Position numbers and translations under genes: made by a program
The notes under the pieces: generated by a model
Told to the model about the DNA's origin: nothing
The model's input: only the letters and a program-made list of their open reading frames with translations
Databases searched by the model: none
Shown here: positions 11,901 through 64,000 of the stretch, piece after piece
Numbering within the stretch: the first letter of the stretch is position 1
Layout of the letters: each line of letters starts with the position of its first letter
Assembly (NCBI GenBank): GCA_018697195.1
Contig: CM031870.1
Location: forward strand, 7,322,742 to 7,386,741
Source of the DNA: Certhia americana
Lineage: Eukaryota; Chordata; Aves; Passeriformes; Certhiidae
DNA length: 64,000 nt
Direction: 5' to 3'

Positions 11901-14412
11901 CTTTGCTTAATATTCAGCACCTTATTGATAAAGAAAACAGAGCCCTATACTTTGTTTTAAAATTACATTCCCAAGTCTGTGCAGCAATATATGTTATGAA
12001 TGCTAAGGTTCACTGGAGAACCCAAAACAAAACGGAATGATGACCTGCTTGTTTGGGTACTACTTATTAAGAACACTTTTTAGATCCGCCCAAGTATTGT
12101 AGTTCCTCTACAGAGCACACAGCCATCTTAGGCTCTCCCTGAAGGGGCTGAGCACTCAGCAAGATGTGAGGGGAGTCTTCCAGTAGTTCCAGGCTGGAGT
12201 AATGGATCAAAATCTGGGCAAATAGAAAAAGACACGAGAGCAAAAGAAATAGCTGGATTTGTTGGCTGCAGGTGAGCTGGTGAGTGGCACAGCTGGAGAA
12301 GTTTTGGCTTGCTGTCTCCTGGTTTTTTTTGCCTTTGTAGCTGCAGGGTTTTTTTGTTTTCGGCTTTTTGCTGATATTTTTAGCATTATTCCAGTTTGGT
12401 AGCATTTAACTTTGTTGCGATAATAACTGCTACAGGAATTGTCATGAGGGAATTTATTCTGTCTTTGTGAGTATGTTTGCACTGCATGAAATAAAGAAGG
12501 CCTGAAGCAAGCTAATGAAGAACAAGCAAAAGACAAAATATTGACTCAACAATTCAGTGAGCATCATTTGCCCACTGTGCTGAAAAAGGTATGGGTCCTA
12601 CAAGAAAAATCTCCTTGATCATGTTATTAAAGAGTATCTTAAAAGGCAAAGACACAGAAGAACTGGAGACAGCTGCATGGCCTAGAGTAAGACTGATAAT
12701 TTTAGAATACTTGACTTCATAGCATATGAATATATAAAATTCATACATGATTCATATAGGTATGTAAAGGAACTGATGTACCCTGACATATATTTCTAAC
12801 TCATGTAAATCATTGTTACTGGTTTAATTTATTCTTGCCTTGGTGCTTGTTGCTTTTACTAAGAGCAGCTCCTTCTGATGTCCTGAGTCACTTCAGAGAG
12901 AAGGACATGAGGAGCTTTAGCTCCTCTAGGCAGCTCTCTCAGTCCCATGCCTGGGTTGTTGTCAAGGAGACATATCTCTGGCATACATCTTCTCTGTGGT
13001 TTCTCCTCTTAGTATGCTTTTCCATTGCTATGGAGACTATCACAAACTCATTTAGCAACTCCCCAGTGCCCCACAAGGAATGCGTATTTCATAACTCACT
13101 CCTCAGAACAAGGAGTGCTGTTTAATTTTTGGCTGCTCACCTGCATGTCCAGCCTGGCTATGCCAGGGACTGTCTGTGCTGAGCCCTTATGAGCTGACAC
13201 AGCACAGCTCCAAGGGCCGGGTTACACAAAGATGTCTTCAGTGGGGATGGTCTGGAAGGTGGGACAAGCTTTGCATGTGGGAGGTAGTCAAATGCTTACC
13301 CTGATTACTTAGCAGGGCTCTTCAAGTCCAAACCCTTCTCATTCTCCCGGTCTCCAGCTGACATTCTGCTGAGTTCTGAACTCAGGTGAAACCAAGAAAA
13401 ATGCCTAACTCTAATAGTGCAAAGTAGAGGGAGACAGAACCACTCTGCTGGCCTCTGTTGCAGGGCAGCAGAGAAGGAGCAGTGCAGCAGGGCTAGCAGG
13501 GTGCAGGGAAGCAGTGAGAGGGAGGATCCATGTCTGGGTTTGGACAGCTCCAAGGGCTGTCAGCCTCCTGATACTGTAGAGGTGCACCCCCTCAGGGCAG
13601 CACCTGAGTTTGTGTCAGTCAAGCAGTGGCATTTTGGCTCCCAGAGAACTGTGGGGTGGCTGCACTGGAGACAGCAGCAGCCCAGCAGTTGAAATGGCAC
13701 CAGCTGTCTGGAGGAGTCCAAGTGTGTGTCCTCAAACCACTTTGGCCAGCACAATGTAGGCTTTACTGAGAAAACCAAGACGTAAGAGAAGTTATAACTC
13801 GGGATTTACAACAGCTGCTGCACAGGAAAGTAGTCACTGCTGGCTGAAGGGCCTGCAGCAGTGGGTTTGAACACACCAAGGTATCTTCCGCCTGAGACAC
13901 AAGGGAGAAGGATCCTGGCAAAATGTTTCAACAGGGACTAAATACCATGGAAAGATCCCTTCCAAAGTGGATGCAAGTAAGCAGGCAAAAATAAATAGGG
14001 CAACCTATAAAATAATCAAGTGCCATGTTTAGGGTGGGAATTATAGCTCTGTGGGTCATGCTGAGATGGCAGCTGAGGCTGTGGTTCCCAGCTCCCTGTC
14101 CTGTTTCCACACTCCAGTGCAAAATCTGACATATTAGCATAATCCTCAAATCCAATTTGCATTATTATGTCAGTCTATGCCCTGCAGTACCTCAGGAGCA
14201 CATAGACTGTCATTTGGCTCCTGGGGCAGGAAGGCCATAGCAGGGCTCTGAGATGGGGACAGTGACTCCATTACCTTCCCTGTGTAAGTCAGAGTCCATC
14301 TGTACCCAGAAATCTGTAAGCAGCCAGACAGCCTCCAAATCTCTACCTTAGTGCTTAGTCCACAGACCATAAATATTCAACAGGTACTAGGAAAAGCTGA
14401 ATCCATCGAATA

Positions 14413-14440
14413 TAAATAAATAAATAAATAAATAAATAAA
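14413..14440. repeat. (TAAA)7 microsatellite
   Basis: Seven perfect TAAA units, likely polymorphic in length. Confidence 0.95.
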
Positions 14441-17400
14441 ATGAAGTAATTAATCAATTCAGTCATTTAACAAAATTTACATATTTTACTAAGGCACGTG
14501 ATTTCTAATGAAGTAGGTTTTGGGAAACCCAAAGGATTCACACATACCCTACCACATATGCAAATCAGTCTCTGTTCACTGATTTATAACATCAGTTGGC
14601 TGCACATGAAATTGCTTTAAAAAGCTGATGTGCATCTCCCTGATGTGTATTGGGCTGTTTCCATGTGCTGCACTGTGGCTGGCTCAGCACAACTCAGAGC
14701 TGGGCTGGTGTAGGATGTGCACCCTGAAATCCCCCTCTGCATTATGGAGCCAGCACGCTGCAGCCAGCACACTCACAGGCAGTGGAAAAGGAAAAGAAGA
14801 GGGAAATGCATTAGAAATCTCCCCTGAGCAGTTCATTTCAGTGTGGCTCAGCAGTGATGGACTGCTTTGTAATTTGCTTCAGTGCCATTTTTAATCTTGT
14901 GACGTTCAAAAGGTAAAGGATATATTTCACTCAAACTTAGATTTGTTGTTTTCAATCTGGATCCCAGACTTGAAGGCAATCGATTATGTTGATCCAGTTA
15001 GTATCCATAGAAATGTATGTATGTAGCCACAACACATGGGATTGCATTTCACAGGGGTGGCTATGCCCAGACAGCAATTCCAGGTGCAGCTTTGGTTCAT
15101 ATGGCTACATTTCTCAGGGGCACCTTTTTGTCTCATCATGGGTTTTCTTCTGGATGTTTAAAGGCTTGGCTTGTTCTTCAGCTGTGTGTTGGTGGAAGCT
15201 TACAGCCAGGATTTATGGATTTGCAAACATGTCATTAAGGGGTTGGTGGACTGGGTCTGCATGCTTGGAGCTAAATTCCATTTATCTGGAGAGTAGGTGT
15301 TTAATTAATGGCACATCAGACATGGAATAAATGCAGGGCAGCTTCTAGTGTCAGTGTTTTACAAAAACATCTGAATGAGTGAGCTGAGAGAACAAAGCAT
15401 TGACTGTTTTTATATTCAGTGAACAGAAGAAACAAGAAAAAGCACCATAATGAAGCACTATCTTTGTGCATTAGTGATTATCGCAAGGTTAATTTTATTC
15501 ATTCTGAAGGACTGCCATATCTGTAAAACTGTGGAACAACAAGTTCAAGAAACTGAAAGGACCAAATAATTGCAAACCATATGTTAAAAACAACCTAATT
15601 AATATCTCAAATAAGAATTTAAAGTAACTTATGTGAAAGAAAACAGTAAGTTTATGTAGCATTTCCAGCTGAATGAAAGGCTGTTCATGTTTTTTAACAG
15701 GACTGTAATGCTCTGTGTGCACTGGCTGCACGAGCTGTGGGTAAGGAGGATGGTGGTGCTACAGGGAACTGGGAAAAAGTGTAGCATAAATGTGATCTAG
15801 GAAAATAATGAGAAAGAGTAGCAGAGAGTTGTGCTCTATTTAAGGCCTCATTCTGCTTCAGATGATGAAGATGCCTTCTATTGCAGAATCCTTAGATAAT
15901 ATGTTAGTTATGCTTCAAGATGCCAACCTGATCAAGGTCTGACTATTCTAAACACAAGAAAAAATGTAAATTCTGCCTGGAAGGCTTTAAGATGTACAGC
16001 AGTTTATATAATAACATGTTGTTATGTGAGAAATCACAAGTACTGGGGACTAAGGAGTATGACAAAATAAAAAAAATTGAAAGAACATGTCAATAGGGCT
16101 TGATGAGATCTGCTGTGTTTCTTTTGCTTATTTCTGAGTAAATCCTTTGAGTTTTCTCTGTAAACATGCAAAAATTGAATTTAAGGAACTTTATGAAGGG
16201 TGGAAAAAGCAAAACTTGAAAATCGGAGAAGTCAGAAATCAGGTTGACTGTGAATAATGTGTGTTTTTCATGCACAAAGCCATATGCTATTTTTTCACCC
16301 TGGCCTGGAGATGAGTCAAAGCTGCTTTTGCAGGAAGCTGGGGTTTGTAAAGCTTTGTTAGAGAAACTACAAACTGTAGTGATTTATACAGGGCACTATG
16401 GGAAGATGGTTTGGTGGTTACAATGCATGTATGTTATTTGGGAAATCAGATTCTCTTTTACATAATGTTAGACAGCTCTCCCACACTAAGCTTTTCATAA
16501 GCTCAAAGGAATACTGAGTCTTGCACCGCATGTGTCTGGCAGTAAAAGACAATTTATCCTCCTTTGATTCAGATTGAATTGTGTCATTATTCAGAGATGG
16601 ACACAGCCTTTCTTACAAAAATGACGTGCAATAACGTTGCAGGTGAGATTTCAACCAAACAGTGCCTGGGGCCTCAATTTCCTTTGTGGAGACTTTGAAC
16701 CCTGCTGGGTTTGCTCTTGATAGTGCCAGTGATCACTGTCACAGGTATGCCAGTCCTCTACATCACCCTGCTTGCAGAAGAACCAGAGAAACTGCTGCTG
16801 CTTCCTGTGTTTACCACAATTTTATCCACCTGCCACAAGTCTATCCAACCTGATTTGTTTTCTGCTGATGAGTGTTTTCCCACCGTGTTAGAATGTTGCC
16901 ATGCAAACATCCAGAGATGTGCAAGAATTTGCCTTTTTTGCTGGTTTCATATGAAAGCAGAGCTAACATGCTCCCTTGGCCAGCAGACGAGTCACGGGTC
17001 TTCTAGGAATTACTTTTGGTCCCATTGCCAGCTTTGTGTTTGGACACTTCAACTTCTGAGTTTCCACAAAAATGCCGTTCAGAAGGGCTGTGAGAAAACC
17101 TGAGTGGTGCTTGAGAAATATGTGCAAAACTAACAGATAATCTGGATGTACATTCCACATAAAATGAATCCCACAGAACACTGTCTGGGACAGTGCACTG
17201 AACTCTGGAAGATAAGGACCTGCAGCTTAAATGTCTTTTTTGGGACTCATGGCTCCTCTCTTTCATGCTTTTATACTGTACTTTTTCTCATAAAGCCTGG
17301 CTATTGAGCTGTCTCACATAGTATGACTCAAGTGACATCTCTACTGATCTCATCAAAGTCTTTTCCAGAGGCTTCAAGGAAAGATGGAGAGATAAGGACT

Positions 17401-18017
17401 TGGTAATGTTGAGATCTGGAACACATTAAAAAAAAACAGGTAGGAAAATAAGCCTGGAAAAAGCAATTAAAATTAGAGAAGATTAAAGGATAAAAACCTC
17501 GTGGGAGTTTACTGTGTGTTTCACTTCTATTTGTACTGCACCTTTTAGACCAATTTTTCTTTTCATTTTCATAGCACTCCACTATCAGCATAAGCACCAA
17601 ACAGAGCTAAAGTAACAAGCTGGATTCATTACACCAGTCAAACAAATTTCCCTGGGCTTATTATGCTTAAAGGCTTGATACTTCCTGGCAGCTCTTTCAC
17701 ATTCTCCTTTCAACAAACATGACATAAACTTGGGTCTGCAGAACATGAAAATTTACGTGCAAGAGCAGTTATTTTAACAGGTGAAAATTCTTGGATTCAA
17801 CAGAAAGGTGAAGCATCAAGTACACCAATAATTTTTCAAAAGGGCTTCACAGTGTAATAGTCTTGTACTATTGGCATCCATAGTGAGAGATAACTGCTTC
17901 TTGTTGCAACTCTGCCTTTCTCTGCAGTGCAGTACAGCACATGCCAGCTCTGCTCCACCACCGTGCAGCATTTCATAATGTGCTTGTGATCCCCGATTCA
18001 GCTTTTCCCTCTTGCAG

Positions 18018-18148
18018 GATGCAGTGCTTCTCAGGCTTCTGCCCAGGCACTCAGGAATAATGCAAGCAGGACAAATCTCCCCACAGCTGTCTGAACAGCC
18101 AACTCTTGCAGCACCATGAACTGATCTGCAGCCACGCTTGGCTTGCAG
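18018..18148 (+). other. Candidate non-coding exon with good splice sites
   Basis: A pyrimidine-rich acceptor ttttccctcttgcag precedes base 18018 and a near-consensus donor CAG-gtaaga follows 18148. All three frames contain stops, so if it is spliced it would belong to a long non-coding RNA. No partner exon was identified. Confidence 0.25.
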
Positions 18149-19194
18149 GTAAGAAAACGTTTCAGGCAGGATGGCACTGTCTCACTGAGTAGAGGAGAGG
18201 GAGCTGCTGCTCGTGGAGGACCTTTCAGTTGGTGTGAGTAAAAGCACACTTGATTCTCAGCCAGTGCTGTCTACACATCAGACATTCAGCTGTTCCACGA
18301 AGTTTGATTTTCAGAGATGTTGAAAAATTTTTTTAACTGAGTTGTTACAATGCTGTCAATTTGACTACGTAACACACCACAGGCAGACCATGACTTTCTT
18401 CTGAGGAGCTCTGTGTGGATTCCGAAACTCAGAAAACAATTGCTGCAGTTCCCACTCTCCTGAAACCAGCATGGACACTGCTGCTTTGGGTTATCTCACC
18501 ATTTTTACCCTGGCTGAAATTATATCTGGAAACAGATATAATATGACTGCTTGTATTGACAAAAAAAAAATAAAAATCAGTTTCCTACTATTTTTCCTTG
18601 GACTTTCAGGACCTAAATAATTAAAGACGTGAAACTGGTTTAGGTTATGTATTTGTCAGGTCGAAATTACTTCAACAAACTACATGTTTACCTGTCACTT
18701 AAATGGAAGTGCTCAGTTTGAAAGCATGACTGTTGCTGGTAATATGTAAATTATATCTAGGACATTTAAGGAAGTATATACTTAATAAACAGAAAAACAG
18801 TGTTAAGAAACAGAATATGAAGAAACAGCTTATACACACAAGGACTAATATAGCCACGATGTAATAAATCTATGACAGGATGATGTCTGTTACAGGAACT
18901 CAGATATTTACTCACAAACTGTACATTATGCTAGGAGATGTACATCTTACCGAGGAGATGTAAAATGCCTTAAAGATGTGATAATCATAAGGAAATTCAG
19001 GAGAGCAAGTTCTAAGAAATTTAATGTCTTATACTTGTTGCTCTATTGTAGAGGAATACTGTTCAGGGAAAGATATCCTCTAAAAGACCTTGAGGAAATG
19101 GAGCAGATGGTTGCATGTGCTATCTCACTTAAATTCAAAGTGGCTTTATAAATACTAAGAAAAAATAAAACAATGTTTCTGTAGTTTTTTATAC

Positions 19195-19262
19195 AAAAAA
19201 AAAAAAAGAAGGTAAAAGATGATTTTTGTTCATATTCAAATTGGAATTAAAAAAAAAAAAAA
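19195..19262. repeat. Two A-homopolymer tracts (13 and 14 A)
   Basis: A13 at 19195-19207 and A14 at 19249-19262 in AT-rich intergenic DNA. No retrotransposed sequence is recognisable before either tract. Confidence 0.85.
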
Positions 19263-22200
19263 GATTGACTTTCTTACACTAAAATGATTTTCAACACAAA
19301 ACTGGTGATGAACTAATGGTTCAGTATGCATTGTTATTAGAATTACTTGTACTTTGGATATCAGTATCAATACACCTCAGAGGATAAGGCGAAATTCCAG
19401 TTTGGGATGAGAAAATGTAGGCCTCAAATAGGGACTGCAGCATTTGTTGCTAATGGACAGTGTCCCTGCTGGGCAGAGACCTTCATAGATCCTAGTAGCT
19501 GCCCACATTTTTAATGAAGAATACAGTGGGAGTCCCGGGGGAGCTCCTGTGCACATGTGGGGGCTGTGCCCAAGACACGAGTACAACGTGTTCTGGACAC
19601 CCTGTGCTCTCAGTGCCTGCACAGGTTGGCCATACATGTGTGCTTTGAGGCTGCTATGCCCAGAAATTAGTCTGTGGGGGCATTCAACTGAAAGTGTGCT
19701 TGGTTATTGATAGAAACTGGATTCTATCAAAATTCATCAAAACAGTAGAATTGGCAGGTACAGGGAGTAGCTCCTGTTAGAATCTTTTCCAATTTTTAAG
19801 AGGCATCCATCTGAATTACACGGGATCTTCAGGATCTTGGCGAGTGGTATTTTTCTGCTCTAGTTGAATACTGTTTTGCTCCTTGGCTTCTGTCCTATTT
19901 CCACAAGAGGAAATAGCATCTCTTTCCTTCTCATGGTTGGTGATTGTTTTTCTCTCAATCTGTAGCTTTATTATGGATAAGAGGGAGCCAAGAGCCAGGA
20001 GTGACTTGCAATCCTCAGCACATGCTGGTTTCTCCAGACGTTCTGCTGAGTAAGGAAATAAATTAGCGAGGGGTAAAAGATAGAATATGGTGCTTACCAC
20101 CCTATTTTGGCACATTAAATATATACAATCTGCACTTCATTCCAACTAAAAATAACACTCAGATTAATGCAGCCTTCTTTGATATATTAAATCAAGAAAT
20201 CATTAGCATGAATTATAAAGCAGGAAAAGTGTGGTTCACAGTGTCTATCACTCCAGAGTTGTGCATTAGGATGGATGTGGGCAGTTTGATGGAGTTCACT
20301 GAGCACACACCCAGGAGTGAGACAGGGCATGTCTCTCCACCAGTGTCATCGACTCTTTCCGAAATTTAAGGCAGGTCTTTTAAATACATGTATTTTCATT
20401 TTGAGATGGTCCATATTTAAACACTTTAGTTTTAGCAATACTTCAGCATATACAGCTCCAACTGATGTCTGTGTTGGCTACTCAGTGTCCAAGTTCTAAA
20501 CCTGAGCACTGAAATTTAGAAGGCAGTTTTGAAAATCCTGGCCTCAGCTTCCTGGGTTTCGTAATTCCCAATGTGATATCTGAATGGCCTTATCCATCTT
20601 TGACTGATTGAAATCTGCTACTGAGAAAATTTTGTAGGAATAATTATTACTCTATCTCACAAATCTTGATGAGCTTTTTAACTAGTATCTTTAATACCAT
20701 TCAAATTTCACAATATAATAATCTTTGTAGAAACAAATCTAGAATATCTTCTATTTTGGCAGCTATATAATATTTTACAGTTTTAAGGCTTTGCACAAAA
20801 GCAGTTTAGAAAGCTAAACACCACTGATCCATTTTACAAGTGGAGACAACTGCACTTCGAAGAGTAATCTGCATCAGACTACACAGACTGCAGCAAATTC
20901 ACCACTAGAATACAGGATTTCTCATACAAAAGTTACTCTACTGAACACTAAATCAGTGGTTCTTAAACTCTTGGGGGAAGCAGGCAGTTGTTGGTCATAG
21001 TATCCAGGTCGCTTTCTTGCCTCCCATTGCTAAATTAATTCGAAGTGTAGTTAAAACATTGCTACTATTGCCTTGTCCCTCAAGTATTTCATGTTACCAC
21101 TGGGATGCTACTCAGTAATGAAACTGAAAGAATCATCGGCTGCATCGCTGTGGCAGAGGATCTGCTTGACTTAATTGGGCAGGGTCAGCAAATTTGCAGT
21201 AGGTATTGCTGCTATATTTACAGAAAATAATTTTGTGGCACATTGTGTAATTCTGTATGTCCATCTCAATTATAAAAGATGGGGAAAAAACCTGTCATGG
21301 CTCATGGAATTGATTGGTTTTGCAAAACTAATTCACTTAAGATACATGAATGCACATCAGTTGAAACTCAGACTGATTGGCAGGGGTCATAGTGTGAAAG
21401 TGGCATTTTGTTGTCATGAAGCCTTGTGATACTTTTTTTTTTTTTTGTCCCAAATAGATTTTGAAATCTCTATGTCTTGCAGGCATTGCTAACTGACAGC
21501 AAGGCAACAGGACTGTATCAGCAGGATGAGGGCTGCCCAGCAGAGTCCAAGGGAAGCAGGAGGATGCCATCTGTCTGCGTGAAGACTCCAACAGAACCAT
21601 GGCGTATTAGGAGGATTTCTAATATGGAAATAGGCACAGGAGAATTTCAGAAGCCTCCTCCGGTGTTGCAGTGGTCTCAAGCCACTTGAAAGCCTAATTG
21701 CAATTAAAAAAAGATTTTGATCTGCTCATGTCTTTGCTGAATATCTGGCCAAACTCTTACGATTTTTCATAACTAAGGAATATTCTGCTGTCAGGAATTG
21801 GACTTAACAGATCAGGTAATGTAAGTTTCCAGGCTTTGCAGGAGAACTAAGAATATGCCAGAGTCTGTGTGCACACCTTTTTTTGAGGAAATGTCCTTAG
21901 AATACCTACTAAATGGAGGCGACCATTTTTCTCCCCTCAGAATTGTCTGCTTTCCTGGAAACAGACAGGCTTTGCCAACAGTGGGCACCAAATGCCCTTC
22001 CAGCAACTGTGAAGATCGCTTTGGAGGATAGCATGGATAACCATGGAGATACATGGAAACGTATCCGTGCTTGGAAAGACGCTATTTTGCTTTTGAAATA
22101 CATTTTAGAAGCTTCCTGTGAGGAAGACGGGGAAACCTTAGGGGTTCAGTTAGTGTTCAACGTGGGCTTAGTCAGCTTTCAGCTGATGGCTGCTGAGCAT

Positions 22201-22408
22201 CAGGCTCCCTGCCACTCATGCACGAACGACGTGTCCTCACGGGGAGGAGCGCGGTGATGGGGATCTGCTCCATTCGGAGGGACAGCTCCCTGCAGACTCC
22301 AGTGAGGCGTGGGGCAGCACAGATAAAGCCGTTCAGAGGGAGAGGGGAAGATGGCAGAGTCCGCCCTCCAGCCCCGCTCAGGTCCTCTCAGTCCCGGCTA
22401 CTGCCGGG

Positions 22409-22522
22409 GCTCAAGGGCCCCTGGCTCCCCTCACGCCTTGGAAATTTCGGCCCCGCAGCGCCGGAGGCCGAGGCTCCCCTCANNNNNNNNNNTCGGGGTC
22501 TGGGATCCCCTGGCTCCCCTCA
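22409..22522. repeat. GC-rich minisatellite containing an assembly gap
   Basis: The phrase ctggctcccctca or gaggctcccctca occurs at 22421, 22470 and 22510, and the flanking gatcccctgg/gggcccctgg wording is also repeated. A gap of ten N sits between copies two and three, so the true number of units is unknown. Confidence 0.7.
22483..22492. other. Assembly gap (10 N)
   Basis: Ten N within a GC-rich repeated stretch just upstream of the SMG1 CpG island. The round number suggests a placeholder and not a measured size. Confidence 0.98.
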
Positions 22523-22622
22523 CAGCTGGGGACTGAGCCGCTGCTTCCCGCCGTGTCCCGGACACCTCGGAACTCCTCAGGGTGCCAGGATGCCCTCGGG
22601 TCCCGGAATACCCTAACCCTCA

Positions 22623-22873
22623 GGATGGGAAGACATCGTCTTAAGTTGTGTCCAGGGAAGGTTTAGGTTGGATATTAGGAAGAAGCTCACAAGAAAGATT
22701 AGACACTGAAATGGGCTGCTCAGGGTGGTGGTGGAGTCACTGTCCCCAGAGGTGTTTATGGAAAGACTGGACGTGGCACTCGGTGTCATGGTACAGTTGA
22801 CGTGGTGATATTCGCAGAGAGGTTGGACTCGGTGATCTCAGAGGTCTTCTCCAACCCCAGTGATTCCGCGATC
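22623..22873 (+). repeat. CR1 LINE 3'-end fragment next to the SMG1 promoter
   Basis: Typical CR1 3' phrases occur in order: ggtttaggttggatattagg, gggctgctcagggtggtgg, tggagtcactgtcccc and ttggactcggtgatctcaga, ending in the degenerate 8-mer tail tgattccgcgat. It is 5'-truncated and ends about 490 bp upstream of the SMG1 start codon. Confidence 0.92.
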
Positions 22874-23149
22874 CCTTCACACTGGTGGCGTGGGGATGCC
22901 CTGGCTGCCCTCTCCGCCCTGGCAGCTGAGGGGCTGTCACTGATTCCCCGCAGCGCCGGGGACTGACACCCCTCAGCGCCCGGGGCAGCGCCGCCGCCGC
23001 CCAGCCGCTCCCGGGGGAAGTGCGGGCGGAGAGCCGCGGGGACCCCCCCCGGAGCAGAGATCCCGTCCCGCGGCTGCCGGAGGCGGAGCCGCCGCCCCCG
23101 CGCCCCGTGCCCGCCCTCCCGGCGTGCCCCGCGGAGGGGCGGGCGGCTC

Positions 23150-23230
23150 ATGTCCGCCATCCCGGCGTGCTGCGCGCCCGGGCAGCAGCCGGAGCAGCCG
23201 CGGCGGCCGCGTCCCCTCCCTGCGCTGTGA
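23150..23230 (+). other. Second upstream ORF in SMG1 leader, 26 codons
   Basis: ATG at 23150 opens 26 codons (MSAIPACCAPGQQ and onward) and stops at TGA 23228-23230, 136 nt before the SMG1 start. The start context is weak (C at -3). It matters only if transcription begins upstream of it. Confidence 0.4.
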
Positions 23231-23346
23231 GACAGCAGCACTGCCTGCGGAGCGCGAGTGAGGAGCCGCCGCCCGCGCCTCTCCCCCCCGCGTCCTCTTG
23301 CTCCTGCTGCTCCTCCACCCTGTCCCGCGCCGCTGCCCGGCCGGCC

Positions 23347-23366
23347 ATGCCGTCTCGGGCAAGGTA

Positions 23367-23367
<1 letters not shown>
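23347..23367 (+). other. Short upstream ORF MPSRAR overlapping the SMG1 start (TAATG)
   Basis: ATG at 23347 has G at -3 and opens six codons. Its TAA at 23365-23367 shares its last base with the SMG1 ATG at 23367. This frame stays open upstream to another ATG at 23020, so a longer leader would give a 115-codon uORF ending at the same place. Such overlaps are compatible with termination-reinitiation; whether it is translated is inference. Confidence 0.6.

Positions 23368-64000
<40,633 letters not shown>

Larger units (their letters stand above)
11901..22200. other. Intergenic, no protein-coding gene recognised
   Basis: About 10 kb, mostly AT-rich. It contains the (TAAA)7 repeat, two poly-A tracts and one candidate non-coding exon listed separately. 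I looked for exons of TMC7, the neighbour in mammals, on the minus strand and recognised none. Confidence 0.6.

Noticed and set aside
21477..21689. Possible exon after a T-rich tract and a cttgcag acceptor
   Set aside because: No matching donor and no recognisable protein. The support is weaker than for 18018-18148.
1..22200. Search for exons of TMC7, the neighbour of SMG1 in mammals, on the minus strand
   Set aside because: No TMC-type sequence was recognised in any open frame. The gene may lie further to the left.
22609..22620. Telomere-like ccctaaccct
   Set aside because: Less than two units long; expected by chance and not an interstitial telomere array.

Overview
This is a vertebrate nuclear window, almost certainly from a bird. 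Two fragments of CR1 LINE 3' ends (2109-2440, minus; 22623-22873, plus) are the typical interspersed repeat of bird and other sauropsid genomes. The one recognisable gene has compact introns (82 bp to 8.8 kb), all with GT-AG boundaries. No prokaryotic or viral gene, rRNA, tRNA or CRISPR array was seen.

Layout: bases 1-22200 are intergenic and I find no convincing protein-coding exon on either strand. They hold a short nested duplication (876-981, with a second copy of part of it at 2549-2593), a repeat-like block with five degenerate ~46-bp units (1210-1420), a CR1 fragment, an orphan CpG-rich island (about 5030-5620), an AT-rich block with clustered transcription-factor-like motifs (about 11640-11900), one well-spliced-looking but non-coding cryptic exon (18018-18148), and simple repeats. 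At 22409-22522 a GC-rich minisatellite contains a 10-N assembly gap, followed by the second CR1 fragment and then the CpG-island promoter and 5' leader of SMG1 (about 22900-23820).

From 23367 to the right edge the plus strand carries the first 39 coding exons of SMG1, the PI3K-related kinase of nonsense-mediated mRNA decay. I placed every exon by reading frame, splice phase and similarity to vertebrate SMG1 recalled from memory. The phases join without any frameshift or stop, giving 6097 nt, about 2032 codons. This covers the N-terminal helical solenoid and the FAT domain. The kinase domain, the long insertion and the FATC tail lie beyond base 64000, so the gene is cut by the window and is not itself truncated.

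The most interesting points concern how SMG1 might be regulated. A short upstream ORF ends in a TAATG overlap with the SMG1 start codon. Intron 34 is 93 bp, stop-free and divisible by three (exitron-like). Exon 12 has tandem in-frame donors, and exon 30 has an open in-frame upstream extension with its own ATG. I see no evidence for a wholly new biological system; this is an ordinary conserved gene with its upstream flank.
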